Shown here: positions 1 to 8,391 of the stretch, piece after piece
Layout: every line of letters begins with the position of its first letter
Numbering within the stretch: position 1 is the first letter of the stretch
Assembly (NCBI GenBank): GCA_017398825.1
Contig: JAFQEV010000033.1
Coordinates: 1-35,416, forward strand
Direction: 5' to 3'
Length of the DNA stretch: 35,416 bases
Origin: Clostridia bacterium
GTDB lineage: Bacteria > Bacillota > Clostridia > Christensenellales > Borkfalkiaceae
Notes under the pieces: generated by a model
What the model was told of the DNA's origin: nothing
What the model saw: only the letters and a program-made list of their open reading frames with translations
Database searches by the model: none
Translations under genes and position numbers: made by a program

Positions 1-1184
1 AGCACTCGGCTGATTACGGCGTTAAGTTTGAAAACCCCTCTATCGACCATGCTTTCGTAGTTGAAAGAAAGAATAAAGTTATTAAGCAACTCGTATCCGG
101 CGTTGGCGCTAAACTTAAAAAAGCAAAGGTTGACGTTGTTTACTCTCAAGCAGTTATCAAAGAGAGAAATGCTGAGGGTTTCGTAGTAACGGCAGGGGAT
201 AAGGAATACGTTGGCAAACAACTCCTTATTTGCACCGGTTCAAACCCAGCACTTCCTCCTATCGACGGGCTTTCCGATTCTTTAAAATCGGGTTATGCCT
301 TAACCAACCGCGAGGTTTTAGACCTCAAGGCTATCCCCAAGGATATCGTTATCGTGGGTGGCGGTGTAATCGGTCTTGAAATGGCGTCTTATTTCAACAG
401 CGTTGGCTCTAAGGTTTACGTAGTTGAAATGATGAACAATATTGCAGGTCCTGTTGATAGAGAAATTTCTACTATGCTCCAAAAGGAATACGCAAACCGT
501 GGCGTTGAGTTTATTCTCGGGGCAAAGGTAGTATCCATTAAAGATAACGCCGTTTCTTATGAAAAAGACGGAAAGGTTACCACGATTAAGAGTGATTACG
601 CTCTCGTTTCTATCGGTAGAAGGGCAAGGACTCAAGGTATCGGTTGTGAAAACATCGGCTTAAAGCTTGAAAGAGGCGCAATCGTGACTAACGAGTTTGG
701 CAAAACTAACGTTCCGGGCGTTTGGGCTGCGGGTGACGTTAACGGAAAGTCAATGCTTGCACACACCGCATACCGCGAGGGTGAGGTTTGCATTAACAAC
801 ATCTTAGGCAAAAAGGATAGAATTAACTACAACTCAATTCCTTCCGTAATTTACACCAACCCCGAGGTTGCTTGTGTTGGTGAGACTGAAGAATCCGCTA
901 AGCAAAAGGGGTTAGACGTTAATATTCAAACTGTAACCTTAAAGTACAGTGGTCGTTACGTAGCTGAGAACGAGGGCGGAAACGGTGTTGTAAAGGTAAT
1001 TACCGATAAAAAGCACAACAACGTTTTAGGTATTCACATTATCGGCTCTTACGCGTCCGAAATGATTTACGGCGCAGCCATGATGGTTGAAACTGAAATG
1101 AGAGTAGCTGATATTCAAAAGCTTGTGTTCCCGCATCCTACCGTGTGTGAGGTTATTCGCGAAACAATGTTTTTAATGCACTAA
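1..1184 (+). CDS. lpdA: Dihydrolipoamide dehydrogenase (E3), 5'-truncated by the window edge
   Basis: The frame is open from base 3 and no start is visible, so the gene begins upstream. It lacks the FAD-binding N-terminus and redox CxxxxC disulfide, which must lie outside the window. Seen here: the central NAD-binding Rossmann motif (GGGVIGLEMASYF), the second FAD-contact motif (GVWAAGDVNGKSMLAHTA), and the C-terminal dimerisation domain with the HPTVCEVIRE signature carrying the catalytic His-Glu pair. The family reoxidises dihydrolipoamide on E2 of 2-oxoacid dehydrogenase complexes, reducing NAD+. The next gene is a fused E1 and the one after is a lipoate ligase, so it serves a pyruvate, branched-chain or acetoin-type complex. 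Its stop codon is also the first base-paired stretch of repeat copy A. The family call is sure; the exact substrate is not. Confidence 0.93.
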   Translation, partial: HSADYGVKFENPSIDHAFVVERKNKVIKQLVSGVGAKLKKAKVDVVYSQAVIKERNAEGFVVTAGDKEYVGKQLLICTGSNPALPPIDGLSDSLKSGYALTNREVLDLKAIPKDIVIVGGGVIGLEMASYFNSVGSKVYVVEMMNNIAGPVDREISTMLQKEYANRGVEFILGAKVVSIKDNAVSYEKDGKVTTIKSDYALVSIGRRARTQGIGCENIGLKLERGAIVTNEFGKTNVPGVWAAGDVNGKSMLAHTAYREGEVCINNILGKKDRINYNSIPSVIYTNPEVACVGETEESAKQKGLDVNIQTVTLKYSGRYVAENEGGNGVVKVITDKKHNNVLGIHIIGSYASEMIYGAAMMVETEMRVADIQKLVFPHPTVCEVIRETMFLMH

Positions 1185-1296
1185 TTGCGGCGTCTATCTG
1201 CGTTTCTGCTTTGTTTACGGACTTCAATGACCAAAAGGTCTATTTTATCCCGTAAACTGCGCGAGCCTTGATATACTTGCAATTAACACCTTAAAG
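1182..1296 (+). repeat. Structured intergenic repeat, copy A
   Basis: First of five related elements (see copies B-E). Outer stem P1 is TAATTGC (1182-1188) with GCAATTA (1279-1285); P2 is GTTTACGG (1213-1220) with CCGTAAAC (1250-1257); an inner hairpin GACC-AAAA-GGTC lies at 1229-1240. Between P2 and P1 on the 3' side is the conserved GCGAGCCTT (1261-1269). The element ends in a TTAAAG shared by its relatives. P1 begins with the TAA stop of lpdA. Strand is assigned by the direction of the upstream gene; the structure itself could work on either strand. Confidence 0.75.
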
Positions 1297-1417
1297 ATTT
1301 AATCCGTTATTTCGGGTATTATGCTACGTTTCTTCTCAACCGATATACTTTGTTGACCAACAAGGTCTAACTCAGCCTATCGCCTTCGAGAGCCTTGCCT
1401 AATACCTAAACTAACGT
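1290..1417 (+). repeat. Structured intergenic repeat, copy B (first unit of a 128-bp tandem repeat)
   Basis: Near-identical to copy C at a period of exactly 128 bp. P1 is GGGTATTA (1314-1321) with TAATACCT (1400-1407), including one G-T wobble. P2 is CGATA (1341-1345) with TATCG (1378-1382). The inner hairpin is GACC-AACAA-GGTC (1355-1367). The conserved 3' block is CGAGAGCCTT. The unit opens with ATTTAATCCGTTAT, which is also found at the start of copy D. P1 and P2 share no sequence with those of copies A and D, but the pairing is kept. Confidence 0.78.
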
Positions 1418-1549
1418 CTTAAAGATTTAATCCGTTATTTCGGGTATTATGCTACGTTTCTTCTCAACCGATAGACTTCGTTGACCAACAAGGTCTAACT
1501 CAGCCTATCGTCTTCGAGAGCCTTGCCTAATACCTAAACTAACGTCTTA
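1418..1549 (+). repeat. Structured intergenic repeat, copy C (second unit of the tandem repeat)
   Basis: P1 is GGGTATTA (1442-1449) with TAATACCT (1528-1535). P2 is CGATAG (1469-1474) with CTATCG (1505-1510), one pair longer than in copy B because T is replaced by G opposite C. The inner hairpin GACC-AACAA-GGTC is at 1483-1495. It ends AACGTCTTAAAG. The remaining sequence up to the E1 start (about 1550-1605) is AT-rich and shows only the ribosome binding site of that gene; no clear promoter was found. Confidence 0.78.
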
Positions 1550-1605
1550 AAGACACTTTATAAAAAACAAAAATATCAATTTTAATATATTAAAGGAGTT
1601 TAATT

Positions 1606-4092
1606 ATGCCTAAAAGTCAATACGTTGATCCGGCGAAAGCCTTTGAAGCAGGTTATATTAAGTTTGACGATATTCCCGTTTGTCAATACAATAAAACCTT
1701 AAAAGAAGAGTTGAAAATATACTCTAAAGCTGACATGCTTAGAATTTATCGTGATATGGCTATTATCCGTGAATTCGAAACTATGCTTAACGAAGTTAAA
1801 ACTAAGAGCGAGTATAACGGTGTTCAATACAACAACCCCGGTCCTGCTCACTTATCTATCGGTCAGGAGGCATCTGCTGTCGGCGAGGCTTACTGTTTGG
1901 ATATCAACGACTTATCCTTCGGTTCTCACCGTTCCCACGGCGAAATTCTCGCTAAGGGCTTATCTTCTATCGAAAAGCTTGATGATAAAGAGCTTTACGA
2001 TATTATGAAGGAATTCTTAGACGGTACCGTTTTAAACGTAGTTGAAAAACATATGAATGCAGGCGGTAACGTAAAAGAGCTTGCAATCAACTTCCTTCTT
2101 TACGGTGCACTTGCTGAAATTTTCGCAAGAAAAACGGGCTTTAACCGCGGTCTTGGCGGTTCAATGCACGCTTTCTTTATTCCGTTCGGCTTAATGCCCA
2201 ACAACGCTATCGTAGGTGCGTCCGGTCCTATTGCACTCGGTGCTGCACTTTACAAGCGTTCTAACCACAAGCCCGGTATTATCGTTTCTAACTTTGGTGA
2301 CGGTGCTACTGGTCGTGGTCCTGTATTAGAATCTATGAACTTTGCCTCCATGGATCAAATCACTAAGCTTTGGGGCATGGATGGTAAGTACGAAAACGGC
2401 GGTCTTCCCATATTATTCAACGTGTTTAACAACCACTACGGCATGGGTGGTCAAACTCGTGGTGAGACTATGGGTTACGATATGGTTGCTCGCCTTGGTG
2501 CTGGCTTTAATCCTGAACAAATGCACGCTGAGCGCGTAAACGGCTATGATCCCTTAGCTGTTATCGACGCTGTTACTAGAAAGAAGAAACTCCTTCTTGA
2601 AGGTAAAGGTCCTGCGCTTTTAGACGTTGTTACCTATCGTGTATCCGGTCACTCTCCGTCCGACTCGTCCACCTATAGAACTGCAGAGGAAATTGAGGCT
2701 TGGAAGAATGCTGATCCCATCGAGGCTTACAAGGCTAAGCTCGTTATGGGTGGTGTTGCAAAACTTGAAGAGTTTGACGCAATCAAGGAAGATATCGTTA
2801 AGCGCATGACTGAGATTATGAAACTCGCTATCAACGATGAAATCTCTCCGCGTATGGACCTCAACAAAGAGCCCGACGCAATTTCTTCTATAATGTTCTC
2901 TAATCAAAAGGTTAAGAGCATGGATCCCTCTCGTGAGCCTGATATGCTTATGCCTAAGGAAGAGTGCCCGCGCGTTAAGGAAATCAAGGGTAAAGTTAGA
3001 ACCTCTAAGGATGCTAACGGCAAGCCCGTTTCCAAGATGAAGATGTATAACATTTGCGACGGTTTGTTCGAGCCTATCATTGATAAGTTCTATGAAGATC
3101 CCACGCTTATTGCTTACGGTGAAGATAATCGTGACTGGGGTGGTGCGTTCGGCGTTTACAAGAAGATGACTGAGGCTGTTCCCTATCATAGATTCTTTAA
3201 CTCTCCCATTTCCGAATCGGCAATCGTTGGCTCGGCAGTAGGTTACGCTATGTGCGGTGGTAGAGCAATCGTTGAGCTTATGTACGCTGACTTTATCGGC
3301 TGTGCAGGTGACGAAATCTTTAACCAAATGGCTAAGTGGCAAGCAATGAGTGCAGGCATCTTAAAAATGCCTATCATCTTAAGAGTTTCCGTAGGTTCTA
3401 AATATGGTGCTCAGCACTCTCAGGACTGGACTGCACTTTGTGCTCATATCCCCGGTCTTAAAGTTGTATTCCCGTCAACTCCGTCTGACGCTAAGGGTTT
3501 AATGACCTCGGCATTAGAGGGAACTGACCCCGTTGTATTCTTTGAATCTCAGAGAATTTACGGTATCGGCGAGGACTTCCTCCCCGGTGGCGTACCCGAA
3601 GGTCACTATGAAATTCCGTTCGGCGAACCCGATATCAAGAGAGCAGGTAAGGACGTTACTATAGTAACTATCGGCGCTGTACTTTATAGGGCTCTCGAGG
3701 CTGCTAAGATTTTGGAAGAAAAATACGGTGTTTCCGCTGAGGTTATCGACACTCGTTCTATCGTTCCTTTCAACTACGAAAAGGTTATCGAGTCTGTTAA
3801 GAAGACTGGTAAGGTTATCTTTGTAGGCGACGCTTGTGAGAGAGGTTCGGTAATGAGAGATATGGCGTCCAACATCACCGAAATGTGCTTTGACTATCTT
3901 GATGGTCCTGCAGTTGTCGTTGGTTCGAGAAACTGGATTACTCCTGCGTTCGAGCTTGAAAAGAGTTTCTTCCCCCAGCCTGACTGGATTATCGATGCTC
4001 TTCACGAAAAGATTATGCCACTTCCCGGTCACGTTCCCACTACGAACTTTACCGATATTGAAAAGATTGATAGATCTAAAAAGGGTCTTTAA
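1606..4092 (+). CDS. Thiamine-diphosphate-dependent 2-oxoacid dehydrogenase E1, fused alpha and beta subunits
   Basis: 828 aa. Residues about 45-430 are an E1-alpha domain, with the GSHRSHG and GGSMHAF motifs and the ThDP-binding motif starting GDGATG near residue 231 and ending NNHYGMGG. From about residue 476 an E1-beta (transketolase-like) domain follows: AYGEDNRDWGGAFG, SPISESAIVGSAVGYA, GSKYGAQHSQDW and a C-terminal domain with VIDTRSIVPFN. Such proteins decarboxylate a 2-oxoacid and acylate the lipoyl group of E2. E1 subunits are separate genes in many bacteria, so the fusion and the about 40-residue insert after GSHRSHGEILAKG are notable. The start has a good site (AAAGGAG at 1592-1598). 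It lies between E3 and a lipoate ligase. Pyruvate, branched-chain 2-oxoacid or acetoin as substrate cannot be told apart by eye. Confidence 0.88.
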   Translation: MPKSQYVDPAKAFEAGYIKFDDIPVCQYNKTLKEELKIYSKADMLRIYRDMAIIREFETMLNEVKTKSEYNGVQYNNPGPAHLSIGQEASAVGEAYCLDINDLSFGSHRSHGEILAKGLSSIEKLDDKELYDIMKEFLDGTVLNVVEKHMNAGGNVKELAINFLLYGALAEIFARKTGFNRGLGGSMHAFFIPFGLMPNNAIVGASGPIALGAALYKRSNHKPGIIVSNFGDGATGRGPVLESMNFASMDQITKLWGMDGKYENGGLPILFNVFNNHYGMGGQTRGETMGYDMVARLGAGFNPEQMHAERVNGYDPLAVIDAVTRKKKLLLEGKGPALLDVVTYRVSGHSPSDSSTYRTAEEIEAWKNADPIEAYKAKLVMGGVAKLEEFDAIKEDIVKRMTEIMKLAINDEISPRMDLNKEPDAISSIMFSNQKVKSMDPSREPDMLMPKEECPRVKEIKGKVRTSKDANGKPVSKMKMYNICDGLFEPIIDKFYEDPTLIAYGEDNRDWGGAFGVYKKMTEAVPYHRFFNSPISESAIVGSAVGYAMCGGRAIVELMYADFIGCAGDEIFNQMAKWQAMSAGILKMPIILRVSVGSKYGAQHSQDWTALCAHIPGLKVVFPSTPSDAKGLMTSALEGTDPVVFFESQRIYGIGEDFLPGGVPEGHYEIPFGEPDIKRAGKDVTIVTIGAVLYRALEAAKILEEKYGVSAEVIDTRSIVPFNYEKVIESVKKTGKVIFVGDACERGSVMRDMASNITEMCFDYLDGPAVVVGSRNWITPAFELEKSFFPQPDWIIDALHEKIMPLPGHVPTTNFTDIEKIDRSKKGL

Positions 4093-4102
4093 TTAAATGA
4101 TT

Positions 4103-4130
4103 ACGGGAGCGTTCTCACGCTCCCGTTTAT
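4103..4130 (+). terminator. Intrinsic terminator after E1
   Basis: Perfect 9-bp stem ACGGGAGCG (4103-4111) and CGCTCCCGT (4118-4126) with a 6-nt loop, then a weak T run. It is only 11 bp before the lplA start codon, so lplA expression probably depends on read-through. Confidence 0.75.
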
Positions 4131-4137
4131 TAAAATT

Positions 4138-5109
4138 ATGAAATTTTGCCTGCTTGATACAATCGACCCGCATTACAATTTAGCGGTAGAAGAATATCTT
4201 TTTAACACCTGTGAAGAAGAGGTTTTTTTGCTGTGGCAAAATTCCAAAACCGTAGTTATAGGTAAAAATCAAAACGCCTATGCTGAGATTGACAGGGAAG
4301 TTCTTGATAAAAACGAAATTAAGCTTGCAAGGCGAATAACGGGCGGAGGAGCTGTTTATCACGACGAGGGGAATATCAATTACTCTTTTATCCTTCCAAA
4401 CGCTAAAACTAAAGGCATAGATTTTGAATATTTTTCTAAGCCCGTTATCAAAGCACTTGAAAATTTAGGCGTAAATGTCACGTTATCCGGCAGGAACGAC
4501 CTTGTTTTAGCTAACGGCAAAAAGGTTTCAGGCAACGCTCAGCATAGAGTTCAAGATAGAGTGCTCCATCACGGCACTTTGCTTTTTTCAAGCGACTTAT
4601 CCGCACTTGAAAAGGTGCTTAAAGTAAGCGACGAAAAACTAATATCGAAAGCGGTTAAATCGGTAAGGGCTCGAGTTCAAAATTTAAGCGACTATATATC
4701 CTTGTCGGTTGACGATTTTATTGCGTATCTTTCCGCCTTTATTTTAAACGAGTATAAAGCTGAAATTTTCGAGGTTGAAAGTTGTGCCGAGATAGATGCA
4801 CTTTATAATAGAAACAAGTCAATAGGGTGGTTATATCCAGAAAATTCAATGCTGTCTGACTATTCTATCGTAAAAAAACGTCGCTTTCCGTTCGGTTTAG
4901 TTGAGGTTAGTTTAAGCCTTAAAAACGACGTTGTAAAAGCCGTTAAAATAAGCGGAGATTTTTTCGAGATAAATTCCGTTTCAGAGCTTGAGCAACTTAT
5001 TGAAAACACAAGCCTTTCAAATTTAAAAACAACGTTTTCTAAAGTTGACGTTTCCTCTTATATCAGCGGAATTACTAACGAGGAGTTTATATCTCTTTTA
5101 AATTCATAG
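4138..5109 (+). CDS. lplA: Lipoate-protein ligase A
   Basis: 323 aa, usual length for the family. LplA attaches lipoate (through lipoyl-AMP) to the lipoyl lysine of E2 or GcvH proteins in the cytoplasm. Signatures: N-terminal NLAVEEYLF, the RRITGGGAVYHDEGNINYS adenylate-binding motif from about residue 65, and NGKKVSGNAQ near residue 126 with the conserved lysine. A C-terminal accessory domain follows from about 240. Position beside E1 and E3 fits its job of activating the complex. No Shine-Dalgarno sequence is visible before the ATG at 4138; the start is chosen because the NLAVEEYL motif lies at the usual distance from it. An lplA whose start sits just after a terminator suggests low or conditional expression. 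Confidence 0.93.
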   Translation: MKFCLLDTIDPHYNLAVEEYLFNTCEEEVFLLWQNSKTVVIGKNQNAYAEIDREVLDKNEIKLARRITGGGAVYHDEGNINYSFILPNAKTKGIDFEYFSKPVIKALENLGVNVTLSGRNDLVLANGKKVSGNAQHRVQDRVLHHGTLLFSSDLSALEKVLKVSDEKLISKAVKSVRARVQNLSDYISLSVDDFIAYLSAFILNEYKAEIFEVESCAEIDALYNRNKSIGWLYPENSMLSDYSIVKKRRFPFGLVEVSLSLKNDVVKAVKISGDFFEINSVSELEQLIENTSLSNLKTTFSKVDVSSYISGITNEEFISLLNS

Positions 5110-5136
5110 CGCGATAAAAATAATTCACAACTAAAA

Positions 5137-5180
5137 ACCCGTGTTAATTTTTGATAAAGTATTGACACGGGTATTTTATT
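5137..5180 (+). terminator. Probable terminator after lplA
   Basis: ACCCGTGT (5137-5144) pairs with ACACGGGT (5165-5172) across a 20-nt AT-rich loop, followed by ATTTTATTTTG. The long loop makes it weaker than the others in the window. Confidence 0.5.
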
Positions 5181-5190
5181 TTGTTAAACT
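5162..5190 (+). promoter_or_regulatory. Candidate promoter of the hydrolase operon
   Basis: TTGACA (5162-5167), 17-bp spacer, TAAACT (5185-5190). The -35 lies inside the 3' arm of the terminator above. The -10 is imperfect. Confidence 0.4.
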
Positions 5191-5228
5191 TAGATAAAGT
5201 TAAAAATAACTTTATTCGGAGAATAAAA

Positions 5229-6266
5229 ATGATTGAAATTAACGGCGATTTATGCCACCAAACGCTAACGAAAAACTTAAAACACACGCTTGCTTTTAAC
5301 AAGGATTGTGACTATGCTACTTGGAAGGCTCAAGTTAAAGATAAATTCTTTGAACTCGTTGGAATTAATTCCATAAAGGAAAACGCTTGCCCTATCGTCG
5401 TATCTGTTGAAGAAGAGGTTGAATGTGACGGATATAAGCGCATTCGCTTTACCTTTGATAGTGAGGTCGGCGCAACCGTTCCCTGTTATTTACTAGTTCC
5501 GAGCGGTGAGGTTAAAAAGCGCCCTGTAGCGATAACCTTACAAGGTCACGCAACGGGTTTTCATAACTCAATCGGCGTTGCAAAATACCCCGGTGACGAG
5601 GCGTATATCACGCGCGGTGATTTTGCCGTTCAGGCGGTAAAGCAGGGCTTTGTTGCCCTCGCTATCGAACAGCGCGCTATGGGCGAGAGGAAGACTAAAG
5701 TTCACGACCCTGATCCTATAAGAATGTGCGCTTTCTTATCAATGATGGCTTTAGAACTTGGCAGAACTATTATCGGCGAAAGAATGTGGGACGTATCTAA
5801 AGCGATTGACGCACTTTCTTATTTTGACAAGTACTGCGACCTTGATAAGATTTTAATTACCGGAAATTCCGGTGGTGGCACTATGAGTTTTTACGCAACG
5901 TGTTTAGACGAGAGAATTAAACTCTCCGTTCCCAGCTGTGCTTTTTGCTCGTATGAAACGTCTATTATGAACGTATACCATTGCCCGTGTAACTTTATTC
6001 CCGGTATACTTAAGTACTTTGAAATGGAAGATTTATCCTGTCTTATCGCACCAAGACCTTTGGCGATAGTGACGGGAGGAAAAGACTATCTCTTCCCGCT
6101 TGACGGCGTTCAAAAATCATACGAAACCGTTAAAGCCGTATACGGAAAAGAGGGAGTTAAAGATAACTGCCGTTTAGTAACTACCGAGATGGGTCACTGG
6201 TGGTGCAAAGATATTATTTGGGATACCGTAAAAGAAGAGATTGACAAACTTGGATGGAAATTATGA
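5229..6266 (+). CDS. Alpha/beta hydrolase (esterase/dienelactone-hydrolase-like), first of two paralogues
   Basis: 345 aa from the ATG at 5229, which follows a CGGAG site and gives the same N-terminus (M-x-EINGDL) as its paralogue; an in-frame ATG at 5181 has no such support. Seen: a strand-turn leading to LQGHATG (oxyanion region), EQRAMGE, the nucleophile elbow ITGNSGGG, a candidate acid in GGKDYLFP and the histidine in EMGHWW. There is no signal peptide, so it is cytoplasmic. The family hydrolyses esters, often acetylated sugars or small acyl groups. It is about 60-65% identical by eye to the next gene, so the pair arose by tandem duplication. The substrate is unknown. Confidence 0.8.
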   Translation: MIEINGDLCHQTLTKNLKHTLAFNKDCDYATWKAQVKDKFFELVGINSIKENACPIVVSVEEEVECDGYKRIRFTFDSEVGATVPCYLLVPSGEVKKRPVAITLQGHATGFHNSIGVAKYPGDEAYITRGDFAVQAVKQGFVALAIEQRAMGERKTKVHDPDPIRMCAFLSMMALELGRTIIGERMWDVSKAIDALSYFDKYCDLDKILITGNSGGGTMSFYATCLDERIKLSVPSCAFCSYETSIMNVYHCPCNFIPGILKYFEMEDLSCLIAPRPLAIVTGGKDYLFPLDGVQKSYETVKAVYGKEGVKDNCRLVTTEMGHWWCKDIIWDTVKEEIDKLGWKL

Positions 6267-7294
6267 AAGAAATAAACGGCGATTTAAGTTATAAAACGCT
6301 ACTTAAAAACCAAGAAAAAAAGCTTGCTTTTAACGACACTGTCGACTACAATACTTGGAAAAATCAAGTTAAGGATAAGTTTTACGAGCTTATCGGCATA
6401 GATTCGGTTATTGCTAACGCTTGCCCGTTAAATCCCGTTATCGAAGAAGAGATTGAATGTGATGGTTACAAGCGTATCCGTTTCGTGTTTGAAAGCGAAG
6501 TTGGCTCGTTTGTTCCTTGCTATTTACTCGTTCCAAACGGCGATAAAAAGCGCCCCGTCGTTATAACGCTACAAGGTCACACCACGGGCGCTCACGTTTC
6601 ACTCGGCATAAATAAGTTTGAGGGCGACGAGAATTATAAAGATTTAGATTTTGCCGTTCAGGCAGTAAAAAACGGTTTTTCCGCGCTCGTTATCGAGCAA
6701 CGCGCTATGGGTGAAAGGGCAACCAAGGTGCATGACGCTTGTCACCTTAGAATGTGTGCCTTCCAAGCCTTTACCGCGTTTGAACTTGGTAGAACTGTAC
6801 TCGCTGAAAGAATGTGGGACGTTTCAAAAGCAATTGACGCGCTCGATACTTTCAAAGACGTCGTTGATACTGACAAAATTTGTATCACAGGCGAGTCTGG
6901 CGGTGGCACTATGAGTTTTTACGCGGGGCTTTACGATGATAGAATTAAATTTGCTGTTCCAGGCTACGCTTTTTGCTCGTATGAAACGTCAATTATGGCT
7001 ATGTATCACTGCGCTTGCAATATTATTCCCGGCGCGCTTAGATATTTTGAAATGGAAGATTTAGCGTGCTTAATGGCGCCAAAGCCCGTTGCGTTCGTAA
7101 CAGGCGATAGAGACTCTCTCTTCCCGTTAAAAGGCGTTGAAAAATCTTTCGCAACCGTAGAAAAGATATATAAAAAGGCAGGAGCGGAAGGCAAGTGCCG
7201 TTTAATTCATACCGACCAACCTCATCACTGGGATAAGATTTACGGTTGGAAAACTATTAAAGAAGAGGCCGAAAAACTCGGCTGGGAGGTATAA
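6263..7294 (+). CDS. Alpha/beta hydrolase, second paralogue
   Basis: 343 aa from the ATG at 6263, whose ATGA overlaps the stop of the preceding gene (translational coupling); an ATG nine bases upstream is possible but unneeded. Same architecture as its neighbour: LQGHTTG, EQRAMGE, nucleophile elbow ITGESGGG, acid in GDRDSLFP and histidine in QPHHWD. Differences cluster after KVHD and around the active-site histidine, which suggests related but distinct ester substrates. Like its neighbour it has no export signal. It is followed after 2 bp by a CapA-like phosphatase, so the three genes probably form one operon. Confidence 0.8.
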   Translation: MKEINGDLSYKTLLKNQEKKLAFNDTVDYNTWKNQVKDKFYELIGIDSVIANACPLNPVIEEEIECDGYKRIRFVFESEVGSFVPCYLLVPNGDKKRPVVITLQGHTTGAHVSLGINKFEGDENYKDLDFAVQAVKNGFSALVIEQRAMGERATKVHDACHLRMCAFQAFTAFELGRTVLAERMWDVSKAIDALDTFKDVVDTDKICITGESGGGTMSFYAGLYDDRIKFAVPGYAFCSYETSIMAMYHCACNIIPGALRYFEMEDLACLMAPKPVAFVTGDRDSLFPLKGVEKSFATVEKIYKKAGAEGKCRLIHTDQPHHWDKIYGWKTIKEEAEKLGWEV

Positions 7295-7296
7295 CT

Positions 7297-8391
7297 ATGA
7301 AACTTTTATTTGGAGCAGATTTAGTTCCTACCAAATTTACCGAGCAATCAATAGTAAATAAAGACCATAAAACCGCTTGGGGTGATATTCAAAGCGTAGT
7401 AAAAAAATACGACCGTTTTGTAGTTAACCTCGAGTGCGCTTTGACCAAGCACGATAAAAGCATTAAGAAATTTGGTCCGGCTTTAAAAGCAGACCCCCTT
7501 TGCGCTGACTCCATTAAAGATTTCGGCGTAACTGACGTTATGCTTGCAAACAACCACGTTTTTGACTTTGGCATCAAAGGTTTTGTTGATACGATGGAAA
7601 ACCTCGATAGAGTAGGTCTTCCGTATACCGGCGTTGGTGAAAACGATACCGATTCAAGAAAAATTTATTACGTAGAAGATAATTCCATAAAAGTTGCTAT
7701 CGTTAACGTATGCGAACACGAGTATTCCTACGCCCTTCCAAATAGAATGGGTACAAACCCTTACGTTCCCTTTGAAACTATGCGTGATATAAAGACGGCA
7801 AAAGAAAATGCCGACCACGTTATAGTAGTTTATCACGGTGGTAAAGAGCATTGCCGTTATCCATCGCCAAGACTTATGGAGCATATGAGGGAAATGGTAC
7901 GCTCAGGCGCGTCGGTAGTACTCACTCAGCACAGCCATTGCATAGGTTGTTACGAAGAGTTTGAGGGCGGTCATATCGTTTACGGTCAAGGCAACCTCAA
8001 TTTCGTTCACGATACCAAGCTCGAAACGTGGAAAACGAGTTTAATGGTAGGCGTTGAAATCGTTGGTCCTGACGTTAAGCTTAATTTCTATCCCATCTAT
8101 CAAAAGGCGGACGGTATGGACTTGGCAACCGGTGACCTCGAAAAAGAGATAATGGACGGATTTTACGCTCGCAACGAAGAGCTTAAGAACGGCGAATGGC
8201 TTAAAGGCTGGGATAAATTTGTAAAAGACAACGAGGGTATGTATCGCTATATGCTCAGCCCAGAATACGCCATAGACTTTAAGAACGAAGAACAAGGCGA
8301 GCAAGTAAAAGCACACTTCTTAGATTGTGAGGCTCACTTAGACGTTATTAAGCATTTGTTCCGTAGTTGGAATTTAGACAACGAAATTTAA
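7297..8391 (+). CDS. CapA-family metallophosphatase (poly-gamma-glutamate capsule protein-like)
   Basis: 364 aa. Matches the PGA_cap domain family, related to calcineurin-type metallophosphoesterases: N-terminal GADLVPT, VVNLECALT, the metal-binding ANNHVFDFG, VYHGGKEH and the late VLTQHSHCIG plus YGQGNLNF. CapA proteins of capsule loci are membrane anchored; this one has no signal peptide or membrane segment and no capB/capC neighbours, so capsule synthesis is unlikely. Its place 2 bp after two hydrolases suggests a shared small-molecule pathway. Start chosen at GGAGGTATAACTATG. Its TAA stop lies within the first conserved block of repeat copy D. Confidence 0.85.
   Translation: MKLLFGADLVPTKFTEQSIVNKDHKTAWGDIQSVVKKYDRFVVNLECALTKHDKSIKKFGPALKADPLCADSIKDFGVTDVMLANNHVFDFGIKGFVDTMENLDRVGLPYTGVGENDTDSRKIYYVEDNSIKVAIVNVCEHEYSYALPNRMGTNPYVPFETMRDIKTAKENADHVIVVYHGGKEHCRYPSPRLMEHMREMVRSGASVVLTQHSHCIGCYEEFEGGHIVYGQGNLNFVHDTKLETWKTSLMVGVEIVGPDVKLNFYPIYQKADGMDLATGDLEKEIMDGFYARNEELKNGEWLKGWDKFVKDNEGMYRYMLSPEYAIDFKNEEQGEQVKAHFLDCEAHLDVIKHLFRSWNLDNEI

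Noticed and set aside
1290-1545. CRISPR array
   Set aside because: Only two long units with no short repeats and unique spacers; the units are duplicates of a folded element.
2620-3342. 240-aa open frame on the minus strand within the E1 gene, and a 172-aa one at 3514-4032
   Set aside because: Antisense shadows of a well-supported enzyme. Their proteins show no domain or ribosome site, and the plus-strand frame carries all conserved motifs.
5181-5228. N-terminal extension of the first hydrolase (MLNLDKVKNNF...)
   Set aside because: The ATG at 5229 has the ribosome site and matches the paralogue's start. The extension overlaps the predicted -10 box region.
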